The position numbers were made by a program, and so were the translations under genes. A DNA stretch of 35,959 nucleotides from contig JAKITW010000021.1 in assembly GCA_021647905.1 (NCBI GenBank), positions 1 through 35,959 of the forward strand, read 5' to 3'. Positions 26,346-34,384 of the stretch are shown one piece after another. Every line of letters begins with the position of its first letter. Position 1 is the first letter of the stretch. Source of the DNA: Desulfobacterales bacterium. GTDB taxonomy: Bacteria > Desulfobacterota > Desulfobulbia > Desulfobulbales > BM004. The notes under the pieces were generated by a model that ran no database searches, had not been told where the DNA came from, and saw nothing but the letters and a program-made list of their open reading frames with translations.

Positions 26346-26400
26346 AAGATCTCCCCGCCATGGCGAGCGCGGCGCTTTGTGGCGACTTTCAGAGAACCTG
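26326..26400 (+). repeat. 71-75-bp hairpin repeat, copy C
   Basis: Starts CAGCCACAAC and ends GAGAACCTG, 75 bases. The outer stem (GAAAG with CTTTC) and a GGCGAC block are kept, while the centre has diverged and is 4 bases longer than in A and B. It contains the yejF stop codon (TGA at 26343). Confidence 0.75.
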
Positions 26401-26414
26401 TCCCCTGACAACGA

Positions 26415-26566
26415 GTAAGCGTTCACCAGCACCTCATCTTCACCCATTTGGGCCTGCTCGAATAGCACCAGTATGCTTCGCTGTCCCAAATGAACGAATC
26501 TAAGCCACTGGTAAACGCTTACGGGCATGAGGTTACCGTAAATCCGTACCCCCGGTGAACGGTTAC
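26415..26566 (+). repeat. Nested palindromic repeat in the convergent yejF/asmA gap
   Basis: Outer arms GTAAGCGTTCACCAG (26415-26429) and CTGGTAAACGCTTAC (26508-26522) pair at 14 of 15. The inner arms CATTTGGG (26445-26452) and CCCAAATG (26485-26492) are perfect. A further GGTGAACGGTTAC lies at 26554-26566. A related inverted copy is at 14841-14924 and a 13-base fragment at 31449. The remainder of the 245-base gap is repeat copy C. Confidence 0.85.
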
Positions 26567-26590
26567 GACAACGATAAATTGCAGCCCGGT

Positions 26591-28651
26591 TTAACGGCCG
26601 AACAGTTTCTCCAGTGTTCCGCCGATCTCTCCGGCATCCCCGTCCAGGGGGGCGCCGCTGTTTTTTATCGCACCCTTGTCCCTGTCTCCGGGTTTGGCGG
26701 CAGCGCCTTTTTCAACCTTTGCCAGTGCCGTCAGGCAGGGATTTTCGTCAGTTTCGTCCTTGCCGGCCAGGACCGCGGCAATACCCACCGGCCCGAACAG
26801 GGCGATACCGCCCGCTGCCTTGCCGATGGCCAGCGCGGTCTGGCCCGGATCAATGACCAGGGCCGGCCTGGCCAGGGTGCCGCCCAGCTTGAAGGATCTG
26901 GCCAACTCAGCGAGATTGAGATTGAAACCGGCCACCCCTTTCTTGGGCAAAGGCTTAAGCGCCAGGCTCAGTCCCTCGGTCTTCAGGTTGATCCTGCCGT
27001 CCCCGATAACGCTCATCCGCGGGGTGTCAAGGAGCAGGGCCGTGGACCGGGCCAGGCCGTTCTTGACTGCAAAACCGCTGACAAAACAGTTGGCCTCGGT
27101 GTAGTCGGATTTCTCTGCAAGCGGATTGATCATCCGTGTCAGGGAGCCGGCCAGGTCAACGCCGATGCGACCAAGCTGTTTGTTATTAATCCTGCCCTTG
27201 CCCATCACCAACCTGGTCCTGCCGTCAAGGCTTGCCATCAGCGCGGCCACCGAACCGCCGCTGCCGGCCAGATCGGCCTCGATATCCAGCTTGCCCGCAA
27301 CCATTTCCCTGGCCCCGATCTCCTTGAGCAAACGGTCCAGATCGAGCTTTTCGATTTTAAAGGCAGCGGCCAGCACCGCCTTGTTGCCCTGTTCACGCAA
27401 GGCAAGCCGGCCGGTCATCGAGCCGCCGGCGATCTTGGCGGTCATGGGGTCCAGTTTGAGACGGCCGTCTTTCAAGATGATCCTGACGGAAAGATCGTCC
27501 ACCATTGCCCGACGCAGGACCAGGCGACCGATTTTGACGATAGCGGTGAGATCCGCGGCCTTTAAGCCGGCCAGTTTTAACGGGGTATCAGGAAAGACCT
27601 TTTTCTCTTTTTCCGTGGCCGCGACTTCGGCCTTTTCTTCTGCCGGCTGCAGGGGGCGCAAGTCGAGCCTGTTCGAGGTCAGATCGGCGGTGAGCCGGGG
27701 CCGGGGACCGCCCAGGGCAACCGATGCACTGCCCTTGAGATCGGATTCACCAAGGCGGACCTCCAGACCGGTTATGGCAAGGGAACCGGCCGGATTACCG
27801 CCAAGGCCGGCCGACAGTGCGACCGGGCCGACATCAGGTATCCCTTTTATTCCGGCCAGACCGGCAAGCCGGCCCAGGGACGGCGAATCAAGGGAAACCG
27901 CCAGGTCAAGTTCCAGCCCCTTTTCGGCCAGGGCCATGGTTCCGGCCGCCTTGATGGTGGAACCGGCAGCAGTCACGGTCAGGTCCAGGGGCCAGGGTTC
28001 GGCCCTTGCCAGCAGGGCATCGAGCCCGGCAACGGTTCCATTGACACTAAAAGCGTTCCGGTTATAGCTCCCGTTCAGATCCAGGGCCAGCCGGTCCTGT
28101 GGTGCCGGGGCAATGGTCATATCATCCAGCAAAAGCGTGTAGGTTTTACCGGTCCGGCCGTCCAGATAGGTAACCCGGCCGTTCTTGATCCGCACATTCT
28201 CGAGCCGGATCCCCGGCCCGGCGCCCCCTTTCTTGTCCGGCGCAGTCTCTTTTTTCCTGGCGCTGAAAACCCAGTTGCCCTGGCCCTGCTTGTCGGTCTC
28301 AAGCAGGATATCCGGCTCGATCAGGATAAACTCCCGAACAACGATGTTTCGTGACAGCAGGGGCAGAAGGGCGACCTTGACCTGCAGTTTTTTGAGGCTA
28401 ACCAGCTCCGGCCGCGAACCCCAGGCCGCGTTTTCAAAACCAACATCATCAACCACCAGGCTGGGGGTCAAGCCAAGCCGCAGACGGACCGGACCGGCAA
28501 TGGTAAGGGTCCGGCCGGTGGCAACGGCGACCTGTTCCTCGAGTACCGGTTTGAGGTTGGCGTAGTCATAGGTGGAAATAAAGATGAAGACCGCCCCGGC
28601 CAGGACGACCAGAAAAACAACCGGAATCCCAACAGCCTTTTTCCATCCCAT
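26591..28651 (-). CDS. AsmA family protein
   Basis: Encodes 686 residues from the ATG at 28651, which has a strong GGAGGAGG; an in-frame upstream extension lacks one. One N-terminal membrane helix (about 6-26) is followed by the AsmA opening (YANLKPVLEEQVAVATGRTL, then GPVRLRLGLTPSLVVDDVGF) and long beta-rich repeats typical of the AsmA/TamB-like group. The C-terminal AsmA_2 region includes LDIEADLAGSGGSVAALMASLDG. These proteins span the periplasm and are implicated in phospholipid movement to the outer membrane and in outer-membrane protein assembly. Length is within the family range (about 600-750). It ends convergently with the yej operon. Confidence 0.93.
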   Translation of the reverse strand: MGWKKAVGIPVVFLVVLAGAVFIFISTYDYANLKPVLEEQVAVATGRTLTIAGPVRLRLGLTPSLVVDDVGFENAAWGSRPELVSLKKLQVKVALLPLLSRNIVVREFILIEPDILLETDKQGQGNWVFSARKKETAPDKKGGAGPGIRLENVRIKNGRVTYLDGRTGKTYTLLLDDMTIAPAPQDRLALDLNGSYNRNAFSVNGTVAGLDALLARAEPWPLDLTVTAAGSTIKAAGTMALAEKGLELDLAVSLDSPSLGRLAGLAGIKGIPDVGPVALSAGLGGNPAGSLAITGLEVRLGESDLKGSASVALGGPRPRLTADLTSNRLDLRPLQPAEEKAEVAATEKEKKVFPDTPLKLAGLKAADLTAIVKIGRLVLRRAMVDDLSVRIILKDGRLKLDPMTAKIAGGSMTGRLALREQGNKAVLAAAFKIEKLDLDRLLKEIGAREMVAGKLDIEADLAGSGGSVAALMASLDGRTRLVMGKGRINNKQLGRIGVDLAGSLTRMINPLAEKSDYTEANCFVSGFAVKNGLARSTALLLDTPRMSVIGDGRINLKTEGLSLALKPLPKKGVAGFNLNLAELARSFKLGGTLARPALVIDPGQTALAIGKAAGGIALFGPVGIAAVLAGKDETDENPCLTALAKVEKGAAAKPGDRDKGAIKNSGAPLDGDAGEIGGTLEKLFGR

Positions 28652-28776
28652 AATTCCTCCTCCCGCTCTCCCCTGCCGGACCATACGCCCTTTATCAGGA
28701 AAGGGCATAGAAGCGCGGCAAACCTGGAAGCTCGCTGTGCTGTGTTATGATAACCGTCTATTACTCACGGTCCGGT

Positions 28777-29397
28777 TCATCCGCTTCTTCGGATCATTCC
28801 CCAGTTCCAGGCAAGCACCGGGGTTTTGTTCGATAAAGCAAATATTTGAAACTCCATCTCGGGAAGGCTGAGGATCGCGCAGGTATGGTTGAACTTCGTG
28901 CTTCCCGGATTGATCACCAGAACATTGCCCAACTGTTCGGCAAAAACCTGGTGGGTATGGCCAACCACCAGTACATCGAATTCAGATCCTTCCAGTTCAT
29001 CGGTCCATCGCTCTTTCCGGCTTGTCAGGAGCTGTGCATGTTCATCCAACAGGGTGATTCCCTCCATGAGTGACTGTGGAGGACTTGCATGAACCAGGTA
29101 GACACGCTTCCCTTTGAGGGTTACTTCCAGCCATAAAGGCAGTTTCTCGAAAAATGTAACAACCCGCGCTGATTTCCGGTCAGCAGGGCGGTTCAGATAC
29201 CAGAGATCATGGTTACCCGGAATCGTTTCACATCCACTCCCAATAAGCAGGTCAACGGTTTGCTCCAGCTCCGTCCCGTAGCCGGCAATGTCTCCACCAC
29301 AGAGAACACGATCCACCCCCTGCCTCTGAAAAACAGCCAGGGCTTCCCGCACGGGACCTGCCGTGGCATGCAGATCACTGATTAAGCCGATTTTCAT
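28777..29397 (-). CDS. Calcineurin-like metallophosphoesterase (YfcE/MJ0936 type)
   Basis: Encodes 206 residues from the ATG at 29397; a GTG two codons upstream is also in frame. All five metal motifs are present: D8-x-H10 (SDLHA), D36 (GGDIAGYG), N62-H63 (GNHD), the histidine of VHASPP, and GHTH. Compact size and the ending INPGST place it with YfcE-like phosphodiesterases, which hydrolyse simple phosphodiesters with Mn or similar metals. The physiological substrate is unknown. It lies between AsmA and the CBS-HD-GYP gene on the same strand, with gaps of 125 and 154 bp, so it may have its own promoter. Confidence 0.93.
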   Translation of the reverse strand: MKIGLISDLHATAGPVREALAVFQRQGVDRVLCGGDIAGYGTELEQTVDLLIGSGCETIPGNHDLWYLNRPADRKSARVVTFFEKLPLWLEVTLKGKRVYLVHASPPQSLMEGITLLDEHAQLLTSRKERWTDELEGSEFDVLVVGHTHQVFAEQLGNVLVINPGSTKFNHTCAILSLPEMEFQIFALSNKTPVLAWNWGMIRRSG

Positions 29398-29501
29398 GGA
29401 CACGGTTCATTGGCCAGTCTTATGGCGCAGCAGTGAAAAAATCGTCTATCCGATTGTCCGGCTGGAGGGGCAGACCCTCGAAATTATCAATGTCAACGCC
29501 G

Positions 29502-29531
29502 GGGCCGGAACCACCAGGGCCCTGTTTTTTT
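29502..29531 (+). terminator. Terminator-like hairpin on the strand opposite the flanking genes
   Basis: GGGCC (29502-29506) pairs with GGCCC (29518-29522) and is followed by TG and seven T residues on the plus strand. The nearest plus-strand gene upstream ends 3.1 kb away. It may stop antisense transcription or end a small RNA. Confidence 0.35.
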
Positions 29532-29551
29532 ATAATCGTGCGGTTACCGGC

Positions 29552-31432
29552 TCAGAGCGACTCTGATTCTTCACGGAAATGGGAAGGGAACTGATATTTT
29601 TTATTGGTAAACAGTTCGACACAGGCGTCCACTGCGGCGGGCTCGTAGCAGGTGCCGCGTTTTGCGCTGATCTCCCTTAAGGCATGTTCCACCCCCAACG
29701 CCGGACGGTATGGCCGGTGGGAGGACATCGCCTCCACCACGTCGGCCACGGCGAGAATCCTTGCCTTGAGCAGAATCCGGCCGTTTTTGAGTCCATGGGG
29801 ATAGCCGCTGCCATCGAGCCGTTCATGGTGCTGGAGTACGATTTCGGCAAGCGGCCAGGGGAACTCGATTCCCTTCAGGATATCATAGCCCACGGCAGGG
29901 TGCGGTTGCAGGATCCCGAACTCAGCCTCGGAGAGCCGGCCCGGATGGCAGAGGATACCGGACGGCACCCGTATCTTGCCGATGTCATGGATGACTCCGG
30001 CCATGTAGACCCCTTCGACCTTTTCCCGGGACAGCCCCATTTCCCTGGCAATGGCCGCGGCCAGATCGGCCACTCTCCGCTGGTGCCCGGAGGTATAGGG
30101 GTCGCGCATCTCAACGGTCAGGGCCATGGCCTCAACCGCCCCGTTCATCGCCTTGGACAGTTGCCGGGTTCGCTCCACGACCCGCAGCTCAAGCTCTTCA
30201 TGGACCCTTTTCAGTTCCTCCTCGGCCTGCCGGCGCTTGGTGATATCCCTGACCATCAGGAAGAAACCGACCAGGCGCTCCTGTTTGTCCCAGATGCCGG
30301 AGGCCCTGGCGCTGATACTCTGCCGCTTGTCGCCCTGACAGCGTTCGATGAGAAATGCCTCCCGGCCGCCCTTGCCGATGCTGTTGAGCACAAACTTTAC
30401 CTGAGTCAACAGCGTTTCGTCGTTCTGGTGGACAGCCCCGATATCCAGGCCCAGGACCGCATCCTTGCCTACCCCGAAGATATGTTCGGCGCCGGGATTG
30501 AAATAAACGACCCGATGGTTGAGGTTAATGGCGATTATCCCGTAATCGATTGCCGAGTGGAGGATATTGTCGAGATAGGCTGTCTTTTCGGCAAGATCCC
30601 GGGTGGTGCTCTGGATAACGCTGTCCTTTTCCCGGATGATCTCGCTCAAGGCCTGGATATACTTGCCCTCAAGACCCTTGACGATATCAGACTGGGTGGT
30701 CAGCCCCTCGATCCGGCCCTTGCTGTCAATCACCACCAGGCGACGCAGCTTTTTTTCCTTCATGATCGCAACGGCCGTGGACAGGGAGGTGTCGCCATGG
30801 ACCGTTTCCAGGGAGTCGCTCATTACCTCGGCCACCGTGAGGCGGGAGAGATCGGGGTGCTCGATGAGCAGATGGGAGGCATCGCGTTCGGTAATAATGC
30901 CCAGTGGTTGACGGCCATCCGTCACCACGATACAACTCATCGATTTTCTGGACATTTCGATCAGGGCCTTTCTGAGTCCCGCATCCCGGTTTACAGTGAA
31001 AACAACCCTGGTCATCACCTGGGACACCCGCTTGATGACCACGAACGACTCGTAGGTCAGGTGCTCGACGATATTGGACAGGGTAACGACCCCGACCGGG
31101 CGTTGATCCCCGTCCGCCACCACCAGATGGCGCATTCCCTGGGTGGAGAGCAGGTTGTAGGCCCCGAAGATGTCCATGTCCGCCGGGGCCGTAACCACCG
31201 GGGAACTCATCATCTCCCGTACCGGGCCGTCGTGAAACCGGTCCCATTCAGCGGCAACCAACTTGACAATGTTTCGCTCGGTAACAATGCCCACCGGCCG
31301 GTCCTGGTCCAGCACCACCACACAGCTGATGTTGTTGCGGGTCATCAACCCCATGGTTTCGGAAATCAAGGTGCCGGGCGAGACCCCGACAATGTCGGGA
31401 GTTAAAATATCCGCCAGTTTCTGTTTCTCCAT
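29552..31432 (-). CDS. Four-CBS, PAS, HD-GYP cyclic-di-GMP phosphodiesterase
   Basis: Encodes 626 residues from the ATG at 31432 (MEKQKLADILTPDIVG), with GAGG upstream; the frame stays open to 31501. Order: CBS pair 1 (about 5-125) and CBS pair 2 (about 130-255), each repeat marked by G[IV][IV]T-E/L-x-D/N blocks; a short coiled linker; PAS (about 282-400); coiled coil (about 400-430); HD-GYP (about 430-610). The catalytic set is complete: H450, HDIGK (482-486), HHE (535-537) and GYP (543-545). It should hydrolyse c-di-GMP, with activity set by adenine nucleotides at the CBS pairs and by the PAS ligand. No membrane segment or receiver domain is seen. Confidence 0.95.
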   Translation of the reverse strand: MEKQKLADILTPDIVGVSPGTLISETMGLMTRNNISCVVVLDQDRPVGIVTERNIVKLVAAEWDRFHDGPVREMMSSPVVTAPADMDIFGAYNLLSTQGMRHLVVADGDQRPVGVVTLSNIVEHLTYESFVVIKRVSQVMTRVVFTVNRDAGLRKALIEMSRKSMSCIVVTDGRQPLGIITERDASHLLIEHPDLSRLTVAEVMSDSLETVHGDTSLSTAVAIMKEKKLRRLVVIDSKGRIEGLTTQSDIVKGLEGKYIQALSEIIREKDSVIQSTTRDLAEKTAYLDNILHSAIDYGIIAINLNHRVVYFNPGAEHIFGVGKDAVLGLDIGAVHQNDETLLTQVKFVLNSIGKGGREAFLIERCQGDKRQSISARASGIWDKQERLVGFFLMVRDITKRRQAEEELKRVHEELELRVVERTRQLSKAMNGAVEAMALTVEMRDPYTSGHQRRVADLAAAIAREMGLSREKVEGVYMAGVIHDIGKIRVPSGILCHPGRLSEAEFGILQPHPAVGYDILKGIEFPWPLAEIVLQHHERLDGSGYPHGLKNGRILLKARILAVADVVEAMSSHRPYRPALGVEHALREISAKRGTCYEPAAVDACVELFTNKKYQFPSHFREESESL

Positions 31433-31448
31433 TTTCTGACCTCGAGCA

Positions 31449-31461
31449 CTGGTGAACGCTT
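31449..31461 (-). repeat. 13-base fragment of the 26415 palindrome
   Basis: CTGGTGAACGCTT matches exactly the reverse complement of the left outer arm of the 26415 element. It is followed by a GGACAGG/CCTGTCC palindrome in the gap between the CBS-HD-GYP start and the pepA stop. Confidence 0.45.
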
Positions 31462-31541
31462 TCAGGGACAGGCCCTGTCCTTTAAATCTCCCTGTTGTCA
31501 CTCCATATAAGCCCAGCCGGAGACACCGGGCCGGGGTGTTG

Positions 31542-33023
31542 TTACTTCCAGTTACGGATCAGTTCAATAAAGGTTCTGGCCCCGATACCGGAAGGTCCTT
31601 TCGGTATATATGACTTTTCGGTAAAATTCCAGGCCGTGCCGGCAATGTCGAGATGGACCCAGGGGATATCGTTGACAAATTCCTGGAGAAATACGGCCGC
31701 GGTAATGGTGCCGCCGGCCCGGTTGCCCACGTTCTTGATGTCAGCCACCTCTGATTTTATCTGCTTGCGATACTCGGGACCCAGGGGCAGCCGCCAGACC
31801 GGTTCGCCGCTGCGCCCGGCAGCATCAGCCACCCGGGCGGCAAGATCGTCGTCATTGGCCAGCATCCCGGTCCGGTGATGCCCCAGGCCGATAACCACCG
31901 CGCCGGTCAGGGTGGCGATATCGATCACTGCCGCGGGTTTGAACTTTTCGATGGCATAGGCCAGGGCATCGGCCAGTATCAACCGTCCTTCGGCATCGGT
32001 ATTGACCACCTCAACGGTTTTACCGTTGTAAACAGTGATGATGTCTCCTGGTTTAAGGGCCGCCGGGCCGGGCAGATTCTCGGTGGCCGGAACCACGGCC
32101 ACCACGTTGACTTTTCCGGGCTTTTCCGCGGCCACCGCCTGCATGGCCGCCAGGACCGCGGCGCCGCCGCACATATCATACTTCATCTCTTCCATCTTGG
32201 CCGAGGGCTTGATGCTGATCCCGCCGGAATCAAAGGTAAGCCCCTTGCCCACCAGGAGCAGGGTCGGCGCTTTTTTCGATACCCGGTATTCAACGATCAC
32301 CAGGGCCGGCGGCCGGGCCGAACCGCTGTTGACCCCGAGAATCCCGCCCATGCCCATTTTTTTCATCTCGTTCTTGCCCAGCACCGTGCAGACCAGGCTC
32401 CCGTCCCGGGCCAGCATCTCGCCGAACTCGGCAAAACTGGCCGGGGTCCAGACGTTTCCCGGTTCATTGGCCATGTCCCGGGCCGCGCAGCCGGCGGCCG
32501 CGGCTGCCGCGCCTCTCTTTATTCCCCTGGCCGTTGCAGCCCCGGTCGCACTGCTCAACAGTATGCTCTCAATCCTGCCCGGCGCCTCATCCTCCGGTTC
32601 AACGGTCATATATTTGCGGAATTGATAGGCGCCCAGCAAGAGCCCCTCGGTAAGACATTCAGCCATTTCGGCTGGATCAAAATCGAGCCGGCCGGGCAGG
32701 ACCGCCATCATCTTTGTCGCCCTGGTCTTCTGGCCGGCGGCCGCTGCCGTACCGCCGGCCAGCCGGAAAAGCTCCCGGTCAAGTGGTTCCCGGCCCAGCC
32801 CCACCACCAGCAATCGATTCGCCTTGACCCCCTGTTGCGGATAGACCAACAGGGTCTGGCCGGCCTTGGCCGTGAAATCACCGCTCCGATAGGCCCGGTC
32901 GATAACCGGGTCCAGCACGGGATTGCCGCATACAGGTATGTTGTTCTCGGCCGGCCGGCGGACAAAATAGACCAGCAGGTCGCCGCTGAATGTTTCCGGC
33001 CTCCGTTGTGACGCTTTGATCAT
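31542..33023 (-). CDS. pepA: Leucyl aminopeptidase, M17 family
   Basis: Encodes 493 residues, close to E. coli PepA (503). The C-terminal catalytic domain has the two-metal site K260, D265, D283, D343 and E345, and catalytic-type K272 and R347, in the family signatures GKGLTFDSGGISIKP (259-273) and NTDAEGRLILADAL (341-354). The N-terminal domain (about 1-165) is the usual variable macrodomain-like half. It removes N-terminal residues from peptides in the cytoplasm and in some bacteria also binds DNA. ATG with AAGGAG upstream. It is the first gene of the minus-strand run down to AsmA. Confidence 0.97.
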   Translation of the reverse strand: MIKASQRRPETFSGDLLVYFVRRPAENNIPVCGNPVLDPVIDRAYRSGDFTAKAGQTLLVYPQQGVKANRLLVVGLGREPLDRELFRLAGGTAAAAGQKTRATKMMAVLPGRLDFDPAEMAECLTEGLLLGAYQFRKYMTVEPEDEAPGRIESILLSSATGAATARGIKRGAAAAAAGCAARDMANEPGNVWTPASFAEFGEMLARDGSLVCTVLGKNEMKKMGMGGILGVNSGSARPPALVIVEYRVSKKAPTLLLVGKGLTFDSGGISIKPSAKMEEMKYDMCGGAAVLAAMQAVAAEKPGKVNVVAVVPATENLPGPAALKPGDIITVYNGKTVEVVNTDAEGRLILADALAYAIEKFKPAAVIDIATLTGAVVIGLGHHRTGMLANDDDLAARVADAAGRSGEPVWRLPLGPEYRKQIKSEVADIKNVGNRAGGTITAAVFLQEFVNDIPWVHLDIAGTAWNFTEKSYIPKGPSGIGARTFIELIRNWK

Positions 33024-33103
33024 TCCATGCTCCTTTTTTCTTTGGACTTTCCCGGCTATTGACTAAGGTATTGCAATCGAAAAAACTCGTTTGCCGGTAA
33101 AAT

Positions 33104-33208
33104 TGATGAACTCGTAACAACCCGAAAGGCTTCAAATGCCACCCAATAGAATCAACAAGTTACAAGACGAATCACGTCCGTCGAGCGGGTTGTTGCGAGA
33201 CCGACAAA
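33104..33208 (+). repeat. 105-bp hairpin repeat, copy 2
   Basis: Matches 19279-19383 with a single A/G difference (33150), with the same terminal CTCGTAACAACCCG and CGGGTTGTTGCGAG arms. Sequence on both sides outside the 105 bases is unrelated to that around copy 1. Confidence 0.95.
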
Positions 33209-33209
33209 A

Positions 33210-33237
33210 TTGTCAACCCGTGTAACCCCGTTATAAT
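33210..33237 (+). promoter_or_regulatory. Sigma-70-type promoter for the DUF21 gene
   Basis: TTGTCA (33210-33215), 16-bp spacer, perfect TATAAT (33232-33237). It would start transcription near 33244, giving a leader of about 94 bases. The -35 box begins two bases after the end of repeat copy 2. Confidence 0.6.
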
Positions 33238-33321
33238 AACACCGGTATTTTTTACCATAAATCCATGGTTGCGGAAAAAAAATTTACCGCTGCCAGGGCA
33301 AGTCATCAGACCCAAGATCAC

Positions 33322-33328
33322 AAGGAGG
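33322..33328 (+). promoter_or_regulatory. Ribosome binding site that fixes the GTG start at 33338
   Basis: AAGGAGG, nine bases before a GTG. The frame stays open upstream to a TTG at 33269, but only this position has a strong Shine-Dalgarno and gives the normal family N-terminus. Confidence 0.75.
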
Positions 33329-33337
33329 CCGCCGGTC

Positions 33338-34384
33338 GTGTACTTCCAGCTTTATCTCTCCGTCTTTCTCGCTGTTTCCGTCTCAGCGCTGTGCAGCATC
33401 TTCGAGGCCACCCTTTATTCACTGTCCGTCTCCCAGATCGAGGTGCTGGACCAGTCCGGCAAGAAGTCCGGCGCAATTCTCAAGAAACTGAAAAAAGACA
33501 TCCATCGGCCGATCACCGCCATTCTCACCCTGAACACCATTGCCAACACCATGGGCGCGGCCGTGGCCGGGGCCTCCTTTATCGCGGCCTTCGGAGACCA
33601 TTATCTCGGCCTCTTTTCCGCTGTTTTCACCCTGTTCATTCTGCTCTTCTCCGAGATCCTGCCCAAGACCGTCGGGGTGGCCTATGCCCGGGAACTGGCC
33701 CCGTGGGTCGCCGCGCCCATCCAGTGGATGATCAGGATTCTCGCCCCGGTCGTCTGGCTCTGCCGGGCAGTGACCCGCCTGATCCCGAAACGGAAAAAGG
33801 AACACTCGGTCTCCCAGGAGGAAATCCTGGCCATCGCGGTCCTCAGCCGCGAGTCCGGAGTGATCGACCCGGAACAGGAAAAGGTAATCGCCAATATCCT
33901 GAAACTCAGGAACAAGATCGTCCGCCAGGTGATGACCCCGCGCACGGTAACCTTTTCCCTGAGCGAACACCTGACCGTGGCCGAGGCCCGGGAGATGCAG
34001 GAGCAGTGGAATCGCCACAGCCGGGCCCCGATCTATGCCACCGACCCCGACGACGTGGTCGGCATCGTCCTGCGCAAGGATGTCTTCCTGGGCTCGAGCC
34101 CAGACTGCGGCGACAAACGGCTTGCCGAGCTGATGCAGCCGGTCCATTTCGTACCCGAGGCCGCCCCGCTCAACCGGATACTGCTCGACTTCTTCGAGCG
34201 GCGGCAGCATCTCTTTGTGGTGGTGGACGAATATGGCAGCGTCACCGGGGTAATCAGCCTGGAGGATATTATCGAGGAGATCGTTGGCCGGGAGATCGTT
34301 GACGAGACCGACCTGGCCAGCAATATGCGGGAGTTTGCCCGGAGAAAAAGAAAAATGCTCCAGGCCGGGACAAAAAAGGTCTAA
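33338..34384 (+). CDS. DUF21 and CBS-pair membrane protein (CNNM/CorC-like)
   Basis: Encodes 348 residues from the GTG at 33338. A DUF21 transmembrane domain (about 1-150) contains the family words SIFEATLYSLSVSQIE and LFSEILPKTVGVAYA. A CBS pair follows (about 190-305), starting IVRQVMTPR and ending VVDEYGSVTGVISLEDIIEEIVG. The C-terminal CorC/HlyC domain found in longer members is absent. Proteins of this family are linked to magnesium or cobalt efflux. The stop codon overlaps that of mgtE (convergent, 34381-34384), placing two CBS-containing magnesium-related genes tail to tail. Confidence 0.93.
   Translation: MYFQLYLSVFLAVSVSALCSIFEATLYSLSVSQIEVLDQSGKKSGAILKKLKKDIHRPITAILTLNTIANTMGAAVAGASFIAAFGDHYLGLFSAVFTLFILLFSEILPKTVGVAYARELAPWVAAPIQWMIRILAPVVWLCRAVTRLIPKRKKEHSVSQEEILAIAVLSRESGVIDPEQEKVIANILKLRNKIVRQVMTPRTVTFSLSEHLTVAEAREMQEQWNRHSRAPIYATDPDDVVGIVLRKDVFLGSSPDCGDKRLAELMQPVHFVPEAAPLNRILLDFFERRQHLFVVVDEYGSVTGVISLEDIIEEIVGREIVDETDLASNMREFARRKRKMLQAGTKKV

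Larger units (their letters stand above)
33024..33337. other. Divergent intergenic region between pepA and the DUF21 gene, 314 bases
   Basis: Holds copy 2 of the 105-bp repeat (33104-33208), a plus-strand promoter immediately after it (33210-33237), and the ribosome site of the DUF21 gene. I see no convincing minus-strand promoter for pepA, which must lie within the 80 bases beside its start or in the repeat. Confidence 0.6.
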
